A stretch of DNA of 53,226 nucleotides from Myxococcales bacterium (GCA_014240165.1 JAAZXM010000028.1:1-53226); one strand, 5' to 3'; shown: positions 20,203 to 31,554, counted from the first letter of the stretch. Program-made: numbers and translations. Notes: a model not told the origin generated them from the sequence alone.

Positions 20203-23200
20203 TCAGCGGTGCCCGCCGCCGCCCCTTCCGCGTCGGCGTCCCCGGCGCTGGGGCTCCGCTTTCACCTGGATACGGACGCTCTTGCGGGTGACGAGGCCCG
20301 CCTCGGTTTGCGCTGCGAAGCGGAAGACCCAGTCGCCGACATCCCTCGCCCGGGGTTTCCAGCGCAGGCGCCCTCGGCCCTCACCCCGATCCTCGAAATC
20401 CAGGCGAAGCGCGGCAGAATCGACGCTCCTCGGTTCGTTGTCTTCCAAACGGTAGGCCTCGACCTCGAGGCTCATCGGCGGCTCATCGTGTGAGCGCCCA
20501 CGCCGTTTCCCCTTGGTCGCGCTCGCCGTGGCCCGGACCCGCACCTCGAACCGGCGGCCCACCGTGACGCGTTCTTCGTCGAGTTCGACATCGACGAAAT
20601 CGGGCAGGGTGATGCCGTAGACCGCTACGGGCCCGGCGCGTTCGTCGAGCCAGATCACCCGTCGCCCCGCGATCGCGGATTCGCTCTGGTTGCCCATCTG
20701 GGCGGTGAGTCGCTGGATCGGGCAAAGCCCGAGTACGGCGTCGTATTCGCAGAAGAAGACGTCGCTGGCCTCGTCGCCCACCGAGGCGTCCCAGACCAGC
20801 CGGTTCCCGGCGAGCCGCGGGGTGGAGTCGCGCACGTTGGGGGCGATTTCGATGGGCGGGCAGGCCCCGGTCTCCGGGTCGAATTCACAGAGCAGCAGGG
20901 GTTGATTGCGCCCGAAACTGAATTTGACCCACGCGATCAGGTTTCCCGAGACGGCCACCCGGGAGAAGGGGCTGATGGTCTCGGGGAGCACCCGCGCCGG
21001 GCATGCGCCGGTGGCCGGGTCTATGGGGCAGAGCGCGACGCGCTGCCCCCCCTGATGTTCGATCCAGGTCAATGTCTCCCCGTCGCTGCGCAGGAAACTG
21101 CGCCGGGCGGGTGGCAATCCGAGATCGTATTCCACGCACTCCGATCCGGCCGTGTCCGGCGCGCACGCCCTCAAACTCGAGTCCCCCCCGCTTTCGGCGG
21201 CGAGCCAGAAAATGCGTCCCTGGGCGCTCAGGGGTCTCTGGGAGGCCGTCCTGTCCGGGTCCACGCCCATCGGAGGGCAAACCCCGGTGATCAGATTCAG
21301 CACGCAGCCGAAGGCCTCGACTCGGCCGAGACCCGTGGTTTCTCCGCTCCATGTCGCCACCAAGGAGCGCGCCTTGCGCGCCCGCGGGTGGCGTTCGGAT
21401 TCCCGCGCACGGGGCGCGCGTGAAACCGAGGGATTGCGCTCGTCGGCCTCGGTGGCGGCGAGCGTCCACTGCCGGCCCGATAGGAAATCGGTGACGAAGG
21501 CATTCCAGTGGTCTGCGCTTTGGGGCGGCTGGTCCGGTGTGCGCCGGGCTTCCCAGGCCACGAAGCGTCCGTTCAACTCGGCGCCGCTGATCGATGGCCC
21601 CGGTGCGGTTACGGGCATGAAGCGATTGCGCTCCAGACTCAGGGGGAGGAATTCGCGGTACACCCGGCCGTCCGCCGCCCGAACCTCGAGGCGCACCACG
21701 TAGGTGCCCTCGTCCGCGTCGCGGATATCCCAGTAGCCGAGGACGCCATCGCGTACGGCTGCCCCATGCGCCGGGGTGATGGGGAGCCAGGCATCCGGAA
21801 CGTTCCCGCGGCCGTAGGAGAGAGTGAAGTCCAACATGTCCGGGCCGCTCGCGGTTCCCCGTATGGCGATGCGGTTCGGCCCATCCCGGAGAGCGTCATC
21901 CCTGTCCTTGTCGCTGTCCTTGTCGTTGTCCTTGTCGTCGTCCCTGCCATCGTCCCTGTCGTCGTGGTCGTGTTCTTCGGGGTCTCTTTCCGGTGGGCCG
22001 GGTTGCAAAACGCTTCCGGCGCGGGGCGCGTCCAGGGCAGCTCGCAACCGGGGCAGGGGGAATTGCGCGAAGGCACCCGCGATGTCGAGCCGGCCCGCGC
22101 CCATCGCGTGGTCGTGGCCCGGGGGGCCGAGATCCGCCGCGCCCTGACGGATCAACCGGCGCAGGTCGGCGTACTCGAGGTCGGGGTAGGCCGCCAGCAG
22201 CAACGCCACCGCGCCGCTGACATGGGGCGCCGCCATCGAGGTGCCCGCCGAGCGCATATAGTCCGGGCCTACGGCGAAGGGCGCCGAACCCTCGTCGGCT
22301 GAAGAGCGGAGCGAAAGGATATTGCGCCGGGCCACGTAGACCCCGATCGCAGTGCCGGGGCCGCCTCCGGGCGCCGCCACGTCCACCCCCCAACCGAAAT
22401 TCGTGAAAGTCTGGGAGGGCCGATCGTCCTGGCCCGAGGAGGCCACGGTGATGACCTCCCGCATATTCTCTGGGCTATTGGTCACCACGTCGGCATTGCG
22501 ATTGCCCGCCGAGGTGACGATCACTGCCCCCATGGCATGCACCCAGCGCACGATCTCCTCGGCCAGGGGATTGCGCGGGCATGCGGGGCTGCACGACCAA
22601 CTCGTGTTGATCACCCTGGCCCCGTTGTGGGCGGCGTAGAGGACCGCGCGCCAGAGGTCCGAATCGAGTCCCTCGCCCTCGGCGGGAAAGCCCTTGAGGG
22701 GCATGATGCGCGCCTTGGGGGCGACGCCAGCGATTCCGATACCGTTATTCGCCACCGCGGCGATGGTGCCCGCGACATGCGTGCCGTGGCCACGGTCATC
22801 GAAGGGATCCGGGTCTCCCACATCCAGCGGCCCGTCGTAAAAACCGTCCAGATCTCCGTCGACGGAGTTTGCGAAATCGAATCCCCTGAGATCGTCGATG
22901 AAGCCGTTGCCGTCGTCATCGATGCCGTTCCAATCGGCCGGGTCCACCCGGCCGTTGCCGTCGAGGTCTTCGCCGGGATTGACCCAGACGTTTGCCGCGA
23001 TGTCCGGGTGGAGATAGTCGAGTCCGGTATCCACCACAGCCACCACCACGCCTTCGCCCTGGGTGAGGGACCAAGCTTCGGGGGCGCGCACGCGTTTCAA
23101 TCCCCAGAGATCGTCGAAGTCCTGGTTCCAACTGCCCGAAGAGTGAAAGAAGGGGTCGTTGGGCGCGACGGGTGCCTGGTCCAATTGGTGGGTGTTGTCG

Positions 23201-23730
23201 CGCTGGACCCAGGCGACGTGGGGGTCTTTGCCATAGAGCGCCAATGCGGTCTCGGCGTCCACGCCCTCGCCGATCTCCACGCTGTAGATGTGGGCGAGGT
23301 CCGGAGGCGGCGCAGCGCTCTGGCCGCGCGGGCCGCCCCTTCCGCGTCGTCGTCCCTTTTTCTTCATCTTCTTCTGCAGGCTTTGTCCCAATCGCCGCCG
23401 CTGCTCGCCCAGGGAACTTCCGTCCGGACGACGGAAGAGGGCGCGAACCCCGCGCACGGCCACCCGGGCCTGCACGGTGTCCAGGGAGTCCGAGCCGTCC
23501 CGGGCTTCCGAGGCGAAGGTCCGCCCCTCGCGAAAGAGTGTTTCGGCGCACCCGTCCAGGGCGTGGCCCCCCTCGCTCTCGAATTTGACGATGATGCGCT
23601 CCCGGCGCGGCTCGGCCGATGCCGCTTGGCTGCTGACGAGCACCCATACGAGCGCCAGTGCGATGGGCGCGATCCGCCCGAGGACGTCGCGCCGCAAAGA
23701 GGGCCAGTGAATCGGTCGTACGCGGGACAT
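20203..23730 (-). CDS. Secreted S8 subtilisin-like serine protease with Cys-paired C-terminal repeat domain
   Basis: The 1175-residue precursor begins with an Arg-rich start and a hydrophobic signal segment (residues about 20-40, cut after ASA). A propeptide-like region (45-182) precedes the catalytic domain: Asp234 in VVDTG, His315 in GHGTHVAG, Asn410 in TSAGN and Ser498 in GTSMAAPHVSG. A calcium-type Asp loop (DLDGNGRVDPADWNGIDDDG, 255-274) is inserted between Asp and His. A low-complexity Asp/Lys/Arg linker (583-612) separates a beta-rich domain and five C-x8-C repeats (809-1003, period 45-47) that look like propeller blades. The C-terminus is Arg/Gly-rich. The protein is presumably secreted or surface-bound. 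Divergent from tRNA-Asp and convergent with the SCP2 gene. Confidence 0.9.
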   Translation of the reverse strand: MSRVRPIHWPSLRRDVLGRIAPIALALVWVLVSSQAASAEPRRERIIVKFESEGGHALDGCAETLFREGRTFASEARDGSDSLDTVQARVAVRGVRALFRRPDGSSLGEQRRRLGQSLQKKMKKKGRRRGRGGPRGQSAAPPPDLAHIYSVEIGEGVDAETALALYGKDPHVAWVQRDNTHQLDQAPVAPNDPFFHSSGSWNQDFDDLWGLKRVRAPEAWSLTQGEGVVVAVVDTGLDYLHPDIAANVWVNPGEDLDGNGRVDPADWNGIDDDGNGFIDDLRGFDFANSVDGDLDGFYDGPLDVGDPDPFDDRGHGTHVAGTIAAVANNGIGIAGVAPKARIMPLKGFPAEGEGLDSDLWRAVLYAAHNGARVINTSWSCSPACPRNPLAEEIVRWVHAMGAVIVTSAGNRNADVVTNSPENMREVITVASSGQDDRPSQTFTNFGWGVDVAAPGGGPGTAIGVYVARRNILSLRSSADEGSAPFAVGPDYMRSAGTSMAAPHVSGAVALLLAAYPDLEYADLRRLIRQGAADLGPPGHDHAMGAGRLDIAGAFAQFPLPRLRAALDAPRAGSVLQPGPPERDPEEHDHDDRDDGRDDDKDNDKDSDKDRDDALRDGPNRIAIRGTASGPDMLDFTLSYGRGNVPDAWLPITPAHGAAVRDGVLGYWDIRDADEGTYVVRLEVRAADGRVYREFLPLSLERNRFMPVTAPGPSISGAELNGRFVAWEARRTPDQPPQSADHWNAFVTDFLSGRQWTLAATEADERNPSVSRAPRARESERHPRARKARSLVATWSGETTGLGRVEAFGCVLNLITGVCPPMGVDPDRTASQRPLSAQGRIFWLAAESGGDSSLRACAPDTAGSECVEYDLGLPPARRSFLRSDGETLTWIEHQGGQRVALCPIDPATGACPARVLPETISPFSRVAVSGNLIAWVKFSFGRNQPLLLCEFDPETGACPPIEIAPNVRDSTPRLAGNRLVWDASVGDEASDVFFCEYDAVLGLCPIQRLTAQMGNQSESAIAGRRVIWLDERAGPVAVYGITLPDFVDVELDEERVTVGRRFEVRVRATASATKGKRRGRSHDEPPMSLEVEAYRLEDNEPRSVDSAALRLDFEDRGEGRGRLRWKPRARDVGDWVFRFAAQTEAGLVTRKSVRIQVKAEPQRRGRRRGRGGGGHR
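21902..21937. repeat. 12-bp tandem repeat, three copies, inside the subtilase gene
   Basis: Three back-to-back copies of CTGTCCTTGTCG (the third begins with T) encode part of the Asp-Lys-Asp-Asn/Ser linker on the minus strand. Degenerate copies continue to about 21970. The unit is in frame, so slippage would change linker length without breaking the protein. Confidence 0.85.
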
Positions 23731-23918
23731 CGGACTATTATGTCACGAAAGGGGCCAAGCCTGAATGAAGGATTTTCTCGCCTCTCACAGGGGCTCGAGA
23801 CGGAATTCGGGCATCTTCCAACCATCGGGGCGAGGCGTTTTCGTCGCCTGCCTTGACTATTCGCGGATGCGTTGGCGGTGGCTTTTCGTCGTGGCCGAAG
23901 ACCGGGCGGCCTTTTGTT

Positions 23919-23947
23919 TTGCGTGAAAACCGGGATTCGGCTACCCC
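23919..23947 (+). promoter_or_regulatory. Candidate promoter for tRNA-Asp
   Basis: TTGCGT (23919-23924), a 17-base spacer and TACCCC (23942-23947) lie 22 bases before the tRNA. The -35 resembles those before secA, tRNA-Val and tRNA-Lys in this window. Confidence 0.4.
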
Positions 23948-23969
23948 TGTTGCGGCTGGAACGCCGCGC

Positions 23970-24046
23970 GGGGCGGTAGTTCAATTGGTTAGAGCACTGG
24001 CCTGTCACGCCAGAAGTTGCGGGTTCGATTCCCGTCCGTCCCGCCA
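23970..24046 (+). tRNA. tRNA-Asp (anticodon GTC)
   Basis: A complete 77-base tRNA with encoded CCA and discriminator G: acceptor GGGGCGG/CCGTCCC (one G-T), anticodon stem CTGGC/GCCAG around CTGTCAC giving GTC, T arm GCGGG/CCCGT. Confidence 0.95.
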
Positions 24047-24124
24047 GCCGCGCCCTCCATGGCTTCCGCTTCATCGGCCGATTTCTCGACTTTCGCCGGG
24101 TCGCGTGGGCCCCTCGGCCGGCCA

Positions 24125-24142
24125 GGGCCTGTGAGCAGGCCC
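24125..24142. terminator. Strong short hairpin downstream of tRNA-Asp
   Basis: GGGCCTG (24125-24131) pairs with CAGGCCC (24136-24142) over a TGAG loop, about 80 bases after the tRNA. No T-run follows on either strand, so a Rho-independent role is uncertain. Confidence 0.3.
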
Positions 24143-24168
24143 GGAATACGCGCCGAAGCCTTCTGTGG

Positions 24169-24188
24169 CCCAATTATCAAAAATTGGG
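24169..24188. repeat. Perfect AT-containing hairpin
   Basis: CCCAATT (24169-24175) and AATTGGG (24182-24188) pair exactly over the loop ATCAAA. The AT content stands out from the surrounding GC-rich sequence. Confidence 0.5.
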
Positions 24189-24247
24189 GAACCGCTTGAG
24201 GGCTGCCGGTGACAGAGCCACAACCCTTCGGTGGCGGCTTACTCCTT

Positions 24248-24307
24248 GGTCGTTGGTTGTGGGGGGGCGAGTGGATCCGCATTGCATTCCTCGCGTCCCC
24301 AACGACC
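24248..24307. repeat. Long-span inverted repeat
   Basis: GGTCGTTGG (24248-24256) and CCAACGACC (24299-24307) are exact reverse complements; inside them GCGAG and CTCGC also pair, giving a possible two-stem RNA of about 60 bases. Confidence 0.5.
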
Positions 24308-24492
24308 CCGAGGCTGGGCGAAACGGCCGTGCGCCCAAGTCCTGCCAGGATCGGGGGGGAGATCGTCAAGGCCAAACTCAAGGTAAGCGACAACAACGCG
24401 AGACACGTCAAAGTTACTCCCTGGGCCGACCGCGCCCCTCCCAGCGCGCGGTCGGCCATCTCGCTTTTCCCCGGCCATCTTTCCATTCGCAT

Positions 24493-24520
24493 CGCCCGAC
24501 GCCCGACGCCCGACGCCCGA
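24493..24520. repeat. 7-bp microsatellite (CGCCCGA x4)
   Basis: Four exact consecutive copies of CGCCCGA lie in the non-coding region downstream of rarA. Tracts like this change length by replication slippage. Confidence 0.9.
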
Positions 24521-24583
24521 TGCAAGATGGCGCCCGGATCACGGTCGACCCGATTGTCTCCGGCCCCCGCGCGCGGGGAAACC

Positions 24584-25930
24584 TCAGTCCGCCCCGGGCC
24601 GCTTTCGCCTGCGCCGCCATTCGGAGAGCCGAGCCGCGATGGCGCCCTCGGCGCCTTTTTCCTTGGGGGCGTAGAAATGCTCTCCGGCGATCTCGTCGGG
24701 CAGGTTATCGGTGGCGACGAACTCGTCCTCGGCGTCATGGGGATAGACATATCCATCCCCGTAGCCGAGCTCTTTCATCAAGCCGGTGGGCGCGTTGCGC
24801 AGATGCATGGGCACCGGGAGCGACCCGGTCCGCTCCACCGCCTCCTGGGCGCGACCCAGGGCCGCGTAGGCGGCGTTGCTCTTGATCGCGCACGCCAGGT
24901 AGCTGGTGGCCTGGGCGAGGGCGATTCGGCATTCGGGCATGCCCAATCGCTCCACGGCCTGGTAGGTCGAGGTGGCCAGGCTGAGCGCCCAGGGGTCGGC
25001 GTTGCCCACGTCCTCCGACGCAAAGATCAGCAGGCGACGGGCCAGGAAGAGCGGCTCCTCGCCGGCGGCGAGCATCCGGGCCAGGTAATAGAGCCCGGCA
25101 TCGGGATCACTGGCGCGCAAGCTCTTGATGAAGGCCGAGACCAGGTTGTAGTGCTCTTCCCGATCGCGGTCGTAGAGGAGGAGCTTGCGCCCGGCCGCCT
25201 CGCGCACGGTCTCGGGGGGGAGCGGATGACCGGAGTCGGGCCCACGGAGGTGGATCGCCGCCGCGGCCTCGAGCAGGCCCAGGGCCTTGCGGGCGTCGCC
25301 TTCGCCGAATTCCACGATGGCGTTCCGGCTGGCCTCAGCCAATACGAGCCCCTGCTTGCCCAGCCCGCGTTCCTCGTCCGCCACCGCAGCGTCGATCACT
25401 CGCCCCAGCGCTTCCGCTTCCAGGGGCTGCAGGGTCAATACACGGCTGCGCGAGAGCAGGGGCGCATTCACGGTGAACGAGGGGTTCTCGGTGGTGGCGC
25501 CCACCAGGGTCACCGTTCCGGCCTCGACATGGGGCAGGAGAACGTCCTGTTGCGCCCGGTTCAGCCGATGGATTTCGTCGATGAAGAGCAGAGTGCGCAG
25601 GTTCGTCCGCCGGGCGGTCTCCACCGCTTCGCGAATCTCCTTGACGCCGGCCACCACCGCGGAGAGTGCATCGATGCGGGTATCGGGCGCATCCGCGAGC
25701 AGCCAGGCGAGGGTGGTCTTGCCGCTGCCGGGTGGCCCCCAGAGGATGATCGAGGGGATCTCTCCGGCTTCCACCATGGAGCGAAGCGCGGTGCCCTCGC
25801 CCAGGAGCGCCTCCTGGCCGATCATGTCATCGAAACGGCGAGGTCGCATGCGGTCGGCCAGGGGAGCGTGGGGGTCCACCGTGCGCCGGGGCCGGTTCGG
25901 GAAAAGATCCATGGTGCCATCGGGGGCCAT
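24584..25930 (-). CDS. rarA: Replication-associated recombination protein A (RarA/MgsA)
   Basis: The 448-residue AAA+ ATPase resembles clamp-loader subunits and acts at stalled replication forks. Landmarks are the RMRPRRFDDMIGQEALLG start of the module, Walker A WGPPGSGKTT, Walker B LLFIDEIHRLNRAQQD and the sensor GATTENPSF. The C-terminal tetramerisation domain includes YLARMLAAGEEPLFLARRL and PEAR-type sequence near SEDVGNADPWAL. A second in-frame ATG at 25912 is possible. It is divergent from nadK with 89 bases between the starts. Confidence 0.94.
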   Translation of the reverse strand: MAPDGTMDLFPNRPRRTVDPHAPLADRMRPRRFDDMIGQEALLGEGTALRSMVEAGEIPSIILWGPPGSGKTTLAWLLADAPDTRIDALSAVVAGVKEIREAVETARRTNLRTLLFIDEIHRLNRAQQDVLLPHVEAGTVTLVGATTENPSFTVNAPLLSRSRVLTLQPLEAEALGRVIDAAVADEERGLGKQGLVLAEASRNAIVEFGEGDARKALGLLEAAAAIHLRGPDSGHPLPPETVREAAGRKLLLYDRDREEHYNLVSAFIKSLRASDPDAGLYYLARMLAAGEEPLFLARRLLIFASEDVGNADPWALSLATSTYQAVERLGMPECRIALAQATSYLACAIKSNAAYAALGRAQEAVERTGSLPVPMHLRNAPTGLMKELGYGDGYVYPHDAEDEFVATDNLPDEIAGEHFYAPKEKGAEGAIAARLSEWRRRRKRPGAD

Positions 25931-26019
25931 GGGCCAAGCTTAGCCCGCGGGCCCCGCCGTCGCGGAGCCTTGAGGGAAAGCCCAACTCGGGGGATCATGG
26001 GCGCGAGGAAGCGAGACGG

Positions 26020-26880
26020 ATGACGATTCGTTCGGTAGGTATTTGCTTGAAGGAAGACCAGCCCCAGGCCGAGGGTGCCGTGAGGCAGTTGGTGGAATGG
26101 CTCGGCGAAAGATCCATCACGGTGCTGGGCGATGCCCAATGCGCGGGCTGGGCCGGGCTCGAGCCTTGCTCCCGTGAGGCCCTGGCCCAGCAGGCGGATC
26201 TCATCGTGGCCCTGGGCGGCGATGGGACGCTGCTCTCCGTGGCGCGGGCCACGGGTACCCGCTCGGTCCCCATTCTGGGGGTGAACCTGGGGCGCCTGGG
26301 TTTCCTCGCGGAAGTCAGCGCCGAAGAACTTCTCCCCGCCCTCGACAAGGCCTTTTCCGGCGATCTCGCCGTGGTTTCCCGCATGCGCCTGGATGTCCGG
26401 GTACGCCGGGACAACGAGGAAGTGGGCGCCTTTCTCGCGCTCAACGACGCGGTGATCACCAATTCTCAACTCTCGCGAATGATCGATCTCGACCTCTACG
26501 CCGACGCGGTCCGCGTGACCACCTACCACGCTGATGGTCTGATCATCGCGACCCCGACCGGTTCGACGGCTTACTCGCTTTCAGCCGGAGGGCCGTTGCT
26601 TGCGCCCGATCTCGAGGCCCTGGTGCTCACTCCGATTTGTCCGCATTCCCTGACCCAGCGGCCCCTCGTTCTGCCCGAGACCGCGGAGGTCGAAGTGGTG
26701 CCCCATGTTCGCGGAGAGGGCGCGTCCCTCACTGTGGACGGGCAGACCGGCCTGGCCGAACTCCGGGAGGGCGACCGAATTACGGTGCGCCGCTCGGATC
26801 ACCCGGTGGAAATCGTCGCGTCCCCGTTTCTTGATCGCTATGAAATTCTGCACGCCAAGCTGCGCTGGGGAGAGCGATGA
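26020..26880 (+). CDS. nadK: NAD kinase
   Basis: The 286-residue enzyme phosphorylates NAD to NADP. The GGDGTLLSVAR motif (Asp68 catalytic), the LNDAVITN strand and the TPTGSTAYSLSAGGP glycine loop are all present in the right order. A GAGGAAG ribosome-binding site precedes the ATG. Its last bases overlap the recN start (ATGA), so both are probably translated together. Confidence 0.96.
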   Translation: MTIRSVGICLKEDQPQAEGAVRQLVEWLGERSITVLGDAQCAGWAGLEPCSREALAQQADLIVALGGDGTLLSVARATGTRSVPILGVNLGRLGFLAEVSAEELLPALDKAFSGDLAVVSRMRLDVRVRRDNEEVGAFLALNDAVITNSQLSRMIDLDLYADAVRVTTYHADGLIIATPTGSTAYSLSAGGPLLAPDLEALVLTPICPHSLTQRPLVLPETAEVEVVPHVRGEGASLTVDGQTGLAELREGDRITVRRSDHPVEIVASPFLDRYEILHAKLRWGER

Positions 26881-28616
26881 TCGAAAGCCTTCGGATCGAG
26901 AACGTCGCGATCGTCGAAGAAGCCCAGTTGGAGTTCGGGTCGGGTCTCAACGTCTTGACCGGTGAAACCGGGGCGGGCAAATCCATCGTGCTCGGGGCTC
27001 TCTCCCTTCTGGTGGGCGCCCGTGCCCAGCGCGACAGCGTTCGCAAGGGCGCCGATCAGGGCGTGGTGGAGGCCCTGTTCCGGACGGACGCGCTGGCCCA
27101 ACTCGAGGCGGAACTCGGCGCTCTTGACCTGCTGCCAGCGGCGGAGGGCGAAGTCGACCCAGGCGATGCCCACGAACTCGTGGTGCGGCGTTCCCTGGCG
27201 GCGGGTGGCCGGAGCCGTTCGCGCATCGGCGGCCAGTTGGTTCCGGTTTCGACCCTCGCGGAGATTCTGGGCGGCCGAGTGGAGATCTCGAGCCAACACG
27301 CCTCCCAGGGCCTTCTCCGGCCCGAGGCCCATGGCCGCTATCTCGACGCGGCGGGTGCCTTGGAGGCGACCCGGGAAGCCGTGGGGGAGGCTTTCGAATC
27401 CCTGCGTGCGCTGGATGCCGAATGCGAGCGTCTGGCTTCGGAGGCCGAAGAGCGACTTCGCCAACACGATTTTCTGGCGTTCCAGCTGAACGAGATCGAG
27501 GAGGTCGGCCTCGAGCCCGGGGAACTCGAGACCCTCGACCAGGAGCATGGCCGCCTGGCCCATGCCGAGAGCCTACGCGCCGAGGGGGGCGAGGCCCTGG
27601 CGAGCCTGGGAGGTGACGACTCGGGCGGCGCCCCCAGCGGAGCGACCGACGCGGTGGCTCGCGCCCTTCGCGGGGCCGAGTCCATGCTCAAGCACGATTC
27701 GGGACTCGCGCCCTGGCGCGAGCGTCTGGTGGCGCTGGATGCCGAGTTGCGCGATCTCGCGGCGGACCTCGAACGCTATCTCGACGGGATCGAGGGCGAC
27801 CCGGCGCGGCTGCGCACGCTGGAGGATCGCATCGCCCAGGTGGAACGGTTGCGGCGCAAATACGGCGCCCGGGAAGAGGAGATCTTCGCCCAGCGCGATC
27901 GGCTGCAGGCCGAGCGGGCCTCGGCGGAGGGGGCCGACGAGCGGCTGGAGGAACTCCGGGCCGAGCGTCCCGGGCGGGTTGCTGCGTTGACTCGGATCGC
28001 GGGCAAGCTCAGCGCCGGACGAAAAAAGGCGGCCCGCAAGCTCACCCAGAAGGTTCAGCGATCCCTGGCAGGTTTGGGCATGCCCGACGGGCGCTTCGAA
28101 GTTGAATTCGCGGTGCCCGCCCAGGCGGGACAATGGCCCGAGGGGGCTGCCAGTGGGCCCAGCGGAGCCGAGGCTCCCGAGTTTCGCTTCTCGGCCAATA
28201 AGGGCGAGGCGCCGCGGGCTCTACAGAAGGTGGCTTCCGGGGGCGAACTCTCCCGTGTCTTCCTGGCGCTGAAGGGGGCGCTGCGCGGCGCCGGCGCCCC
28301 GATGGTGCTGGTCTTCGACGAAGTGGATGCGGGGATCGGTGGCCGGGCCGCCGAGCGTGTGGGCCGCGCGCTCGCCGAACTCGCCCAACGTCACCAGGTG
28401 CTTTGCATTACGCATCTTCCGCAGATCGCAGTCTTCGCCGATCGGCATTTCCGCGTGGAGAAAGCCGAGGCCCGGGGCCGGGTCCGGGCGCGGATCGTGC
28501 CCCTCGATGCCGATGGGCGGGTTGAGGAGATTGCCCGCATGGCCGGGGGCGAAGCGATCTCCGAAGCCACCCGAGCCCACGCCCGGGAACTGCTCGCTGG
28601 GGCAAGCGCCGGCTGA
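26877..28616 (+). CDS. recN: DNA repair protein RecN
   Basis: The 579-residue SMC-like ATPase supports double-strand break repair. Walker A GETGAGKS lies at 29-36 in the N-terminal head; a long Glu/Arg/Leu-rich coiled-coil (about 155-370) contains the QLNEIEEVGLEPGE motif; the C-terminal head has the ASGGELSRVFLALK signature and Walker B VLVFDEVDAGIGG. Length is normal for the family. Coupled to nadK, an arrangement common in Deltaproteobacteria. Confidence 0.95.
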   Translation: MIESLRIENVAIVEEAQLEFGSGLNVLTGETGAGKSIVLGALSLLVGARAQRDSVRKGADQGVVEALFRTDALAQLEAELGALDLLPAAEGEVDPGDAHELVVRRSLAAGGRSRSRIGGQLVPVSTLAEILGGRVEISSQHASQGLLRPEAHGRYLDAAGALEATREAVGEAFESLRALDAECERLASEAEERLRQHDFLAFQLNEIEEVGLEPGELETLDQEHGRLAHAESLRAEGGEALASLGGDDSGGAPSGATDAVARALRGAESMLKHDSGLAPWRERLVALDAELRDLAADLERYLDGIEGDPARLRTLEDRIAQVERLRRKYGAREEEIFAQRDRLQAERASAEGADERLEELRAERPGRVAALTRIAGKLSAGRKKAARKLTQKVQRSLAGLGMPDGRFEVEFAVPAQAGQWPEGAASGPSGAEAPEFRFSANKGEAPRALQKVASGGELSRVFLALKGALRGAGAPMVLVFDEVDAGIGGRAAERVGRALAELAQRHQVLCITHLPQIAVFADRHFRVEKAEARGRVRARIVPLDADGRVEEIARMAGGEAISEATRAHARELLAGASAG

Positions 28617-28670
28617 GGCGCGGTAGTCGCGCGGGCCCCTCGCCCTCGGCGGCCTGCTGATCCGCCTCGA

Positions 28671-28699
28671 TTGCCCCTCGGGCGGGGCTCTCCTAATCT
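28671..28699 (+). promoter_or_regulatory. Candidate secA promoter
   Basis: TTGCCC (28671-28676), a 17-base spacer and TAATCT (28694-28699) lie 53 bases before secA. The -10 is identical to that before ilvC. Confidence 0.45.
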
Positions 28700-28752
28700 C
28701 CGCCTCCACCCCCCTCCGCCGTCGTCACCCCCCGGGAGCCAGCGAGTCCGTC

Positions 28753-31494
<2,742 letters not shown>

Positions 31495-31499
31495 GCCTG

Positions 31500-31526
31500 G
31501 GCGCTCGGCGCGCCAATCTTTTTTTT
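31500..31526 (+). terminator. Intrinsic terminator after secA
   Basis: GGCGC (31500-31504) pairs with GCGCC (31510-31514) over TCGGC, followed by AATC and eight T (31519-31526). It starts six bases after the secA stop. It is the only hairpin with a good T-run in the window, and argJ starts right behind it. Confidence 0.75.
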
Positions 31527-31554
31527 GGCGAAGGGCCAGGGGGATGGGGAGGCG

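Larger units (their letters stand above)
24047..24583. other. 537-base non-coding stretch between tRNA-Asp and rarA
   Basis: No gene is supported on either strand. The stretch is unusually rich in perfect inverted repeats: GGGCCTG/CAGGCCC (24125-24142, four-base loop), CCCAATT/AATTGGG (24169-24188, six-base loop) and GGTCGTTGG/CCAACGACC (24248-24307, with an inner GCGAG/CTCGC pair). It also has four copies of CGCCCGA at 24493-24520. It lies downstream of both flanking genes, so some hairpins may terminate transcription. Confidence 0.6.

Noticed and set aside
22537..23856. Plus-strand 439-codon frame opposite the subtilase
   Set aside because: The catalytic triad and signal peptide are on the minus strand.
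24493..24520. Short tandem repeat as a CRISPR array
   Set aside because: The 7-bp units are contiguous, without spacers; no cas genes are in the window.
24209..26023. Plus-strand 604-codon frame opposite rarA
   Set aside because: rarA motifs on the minus strand are intact; the plus-strand product has no family features.
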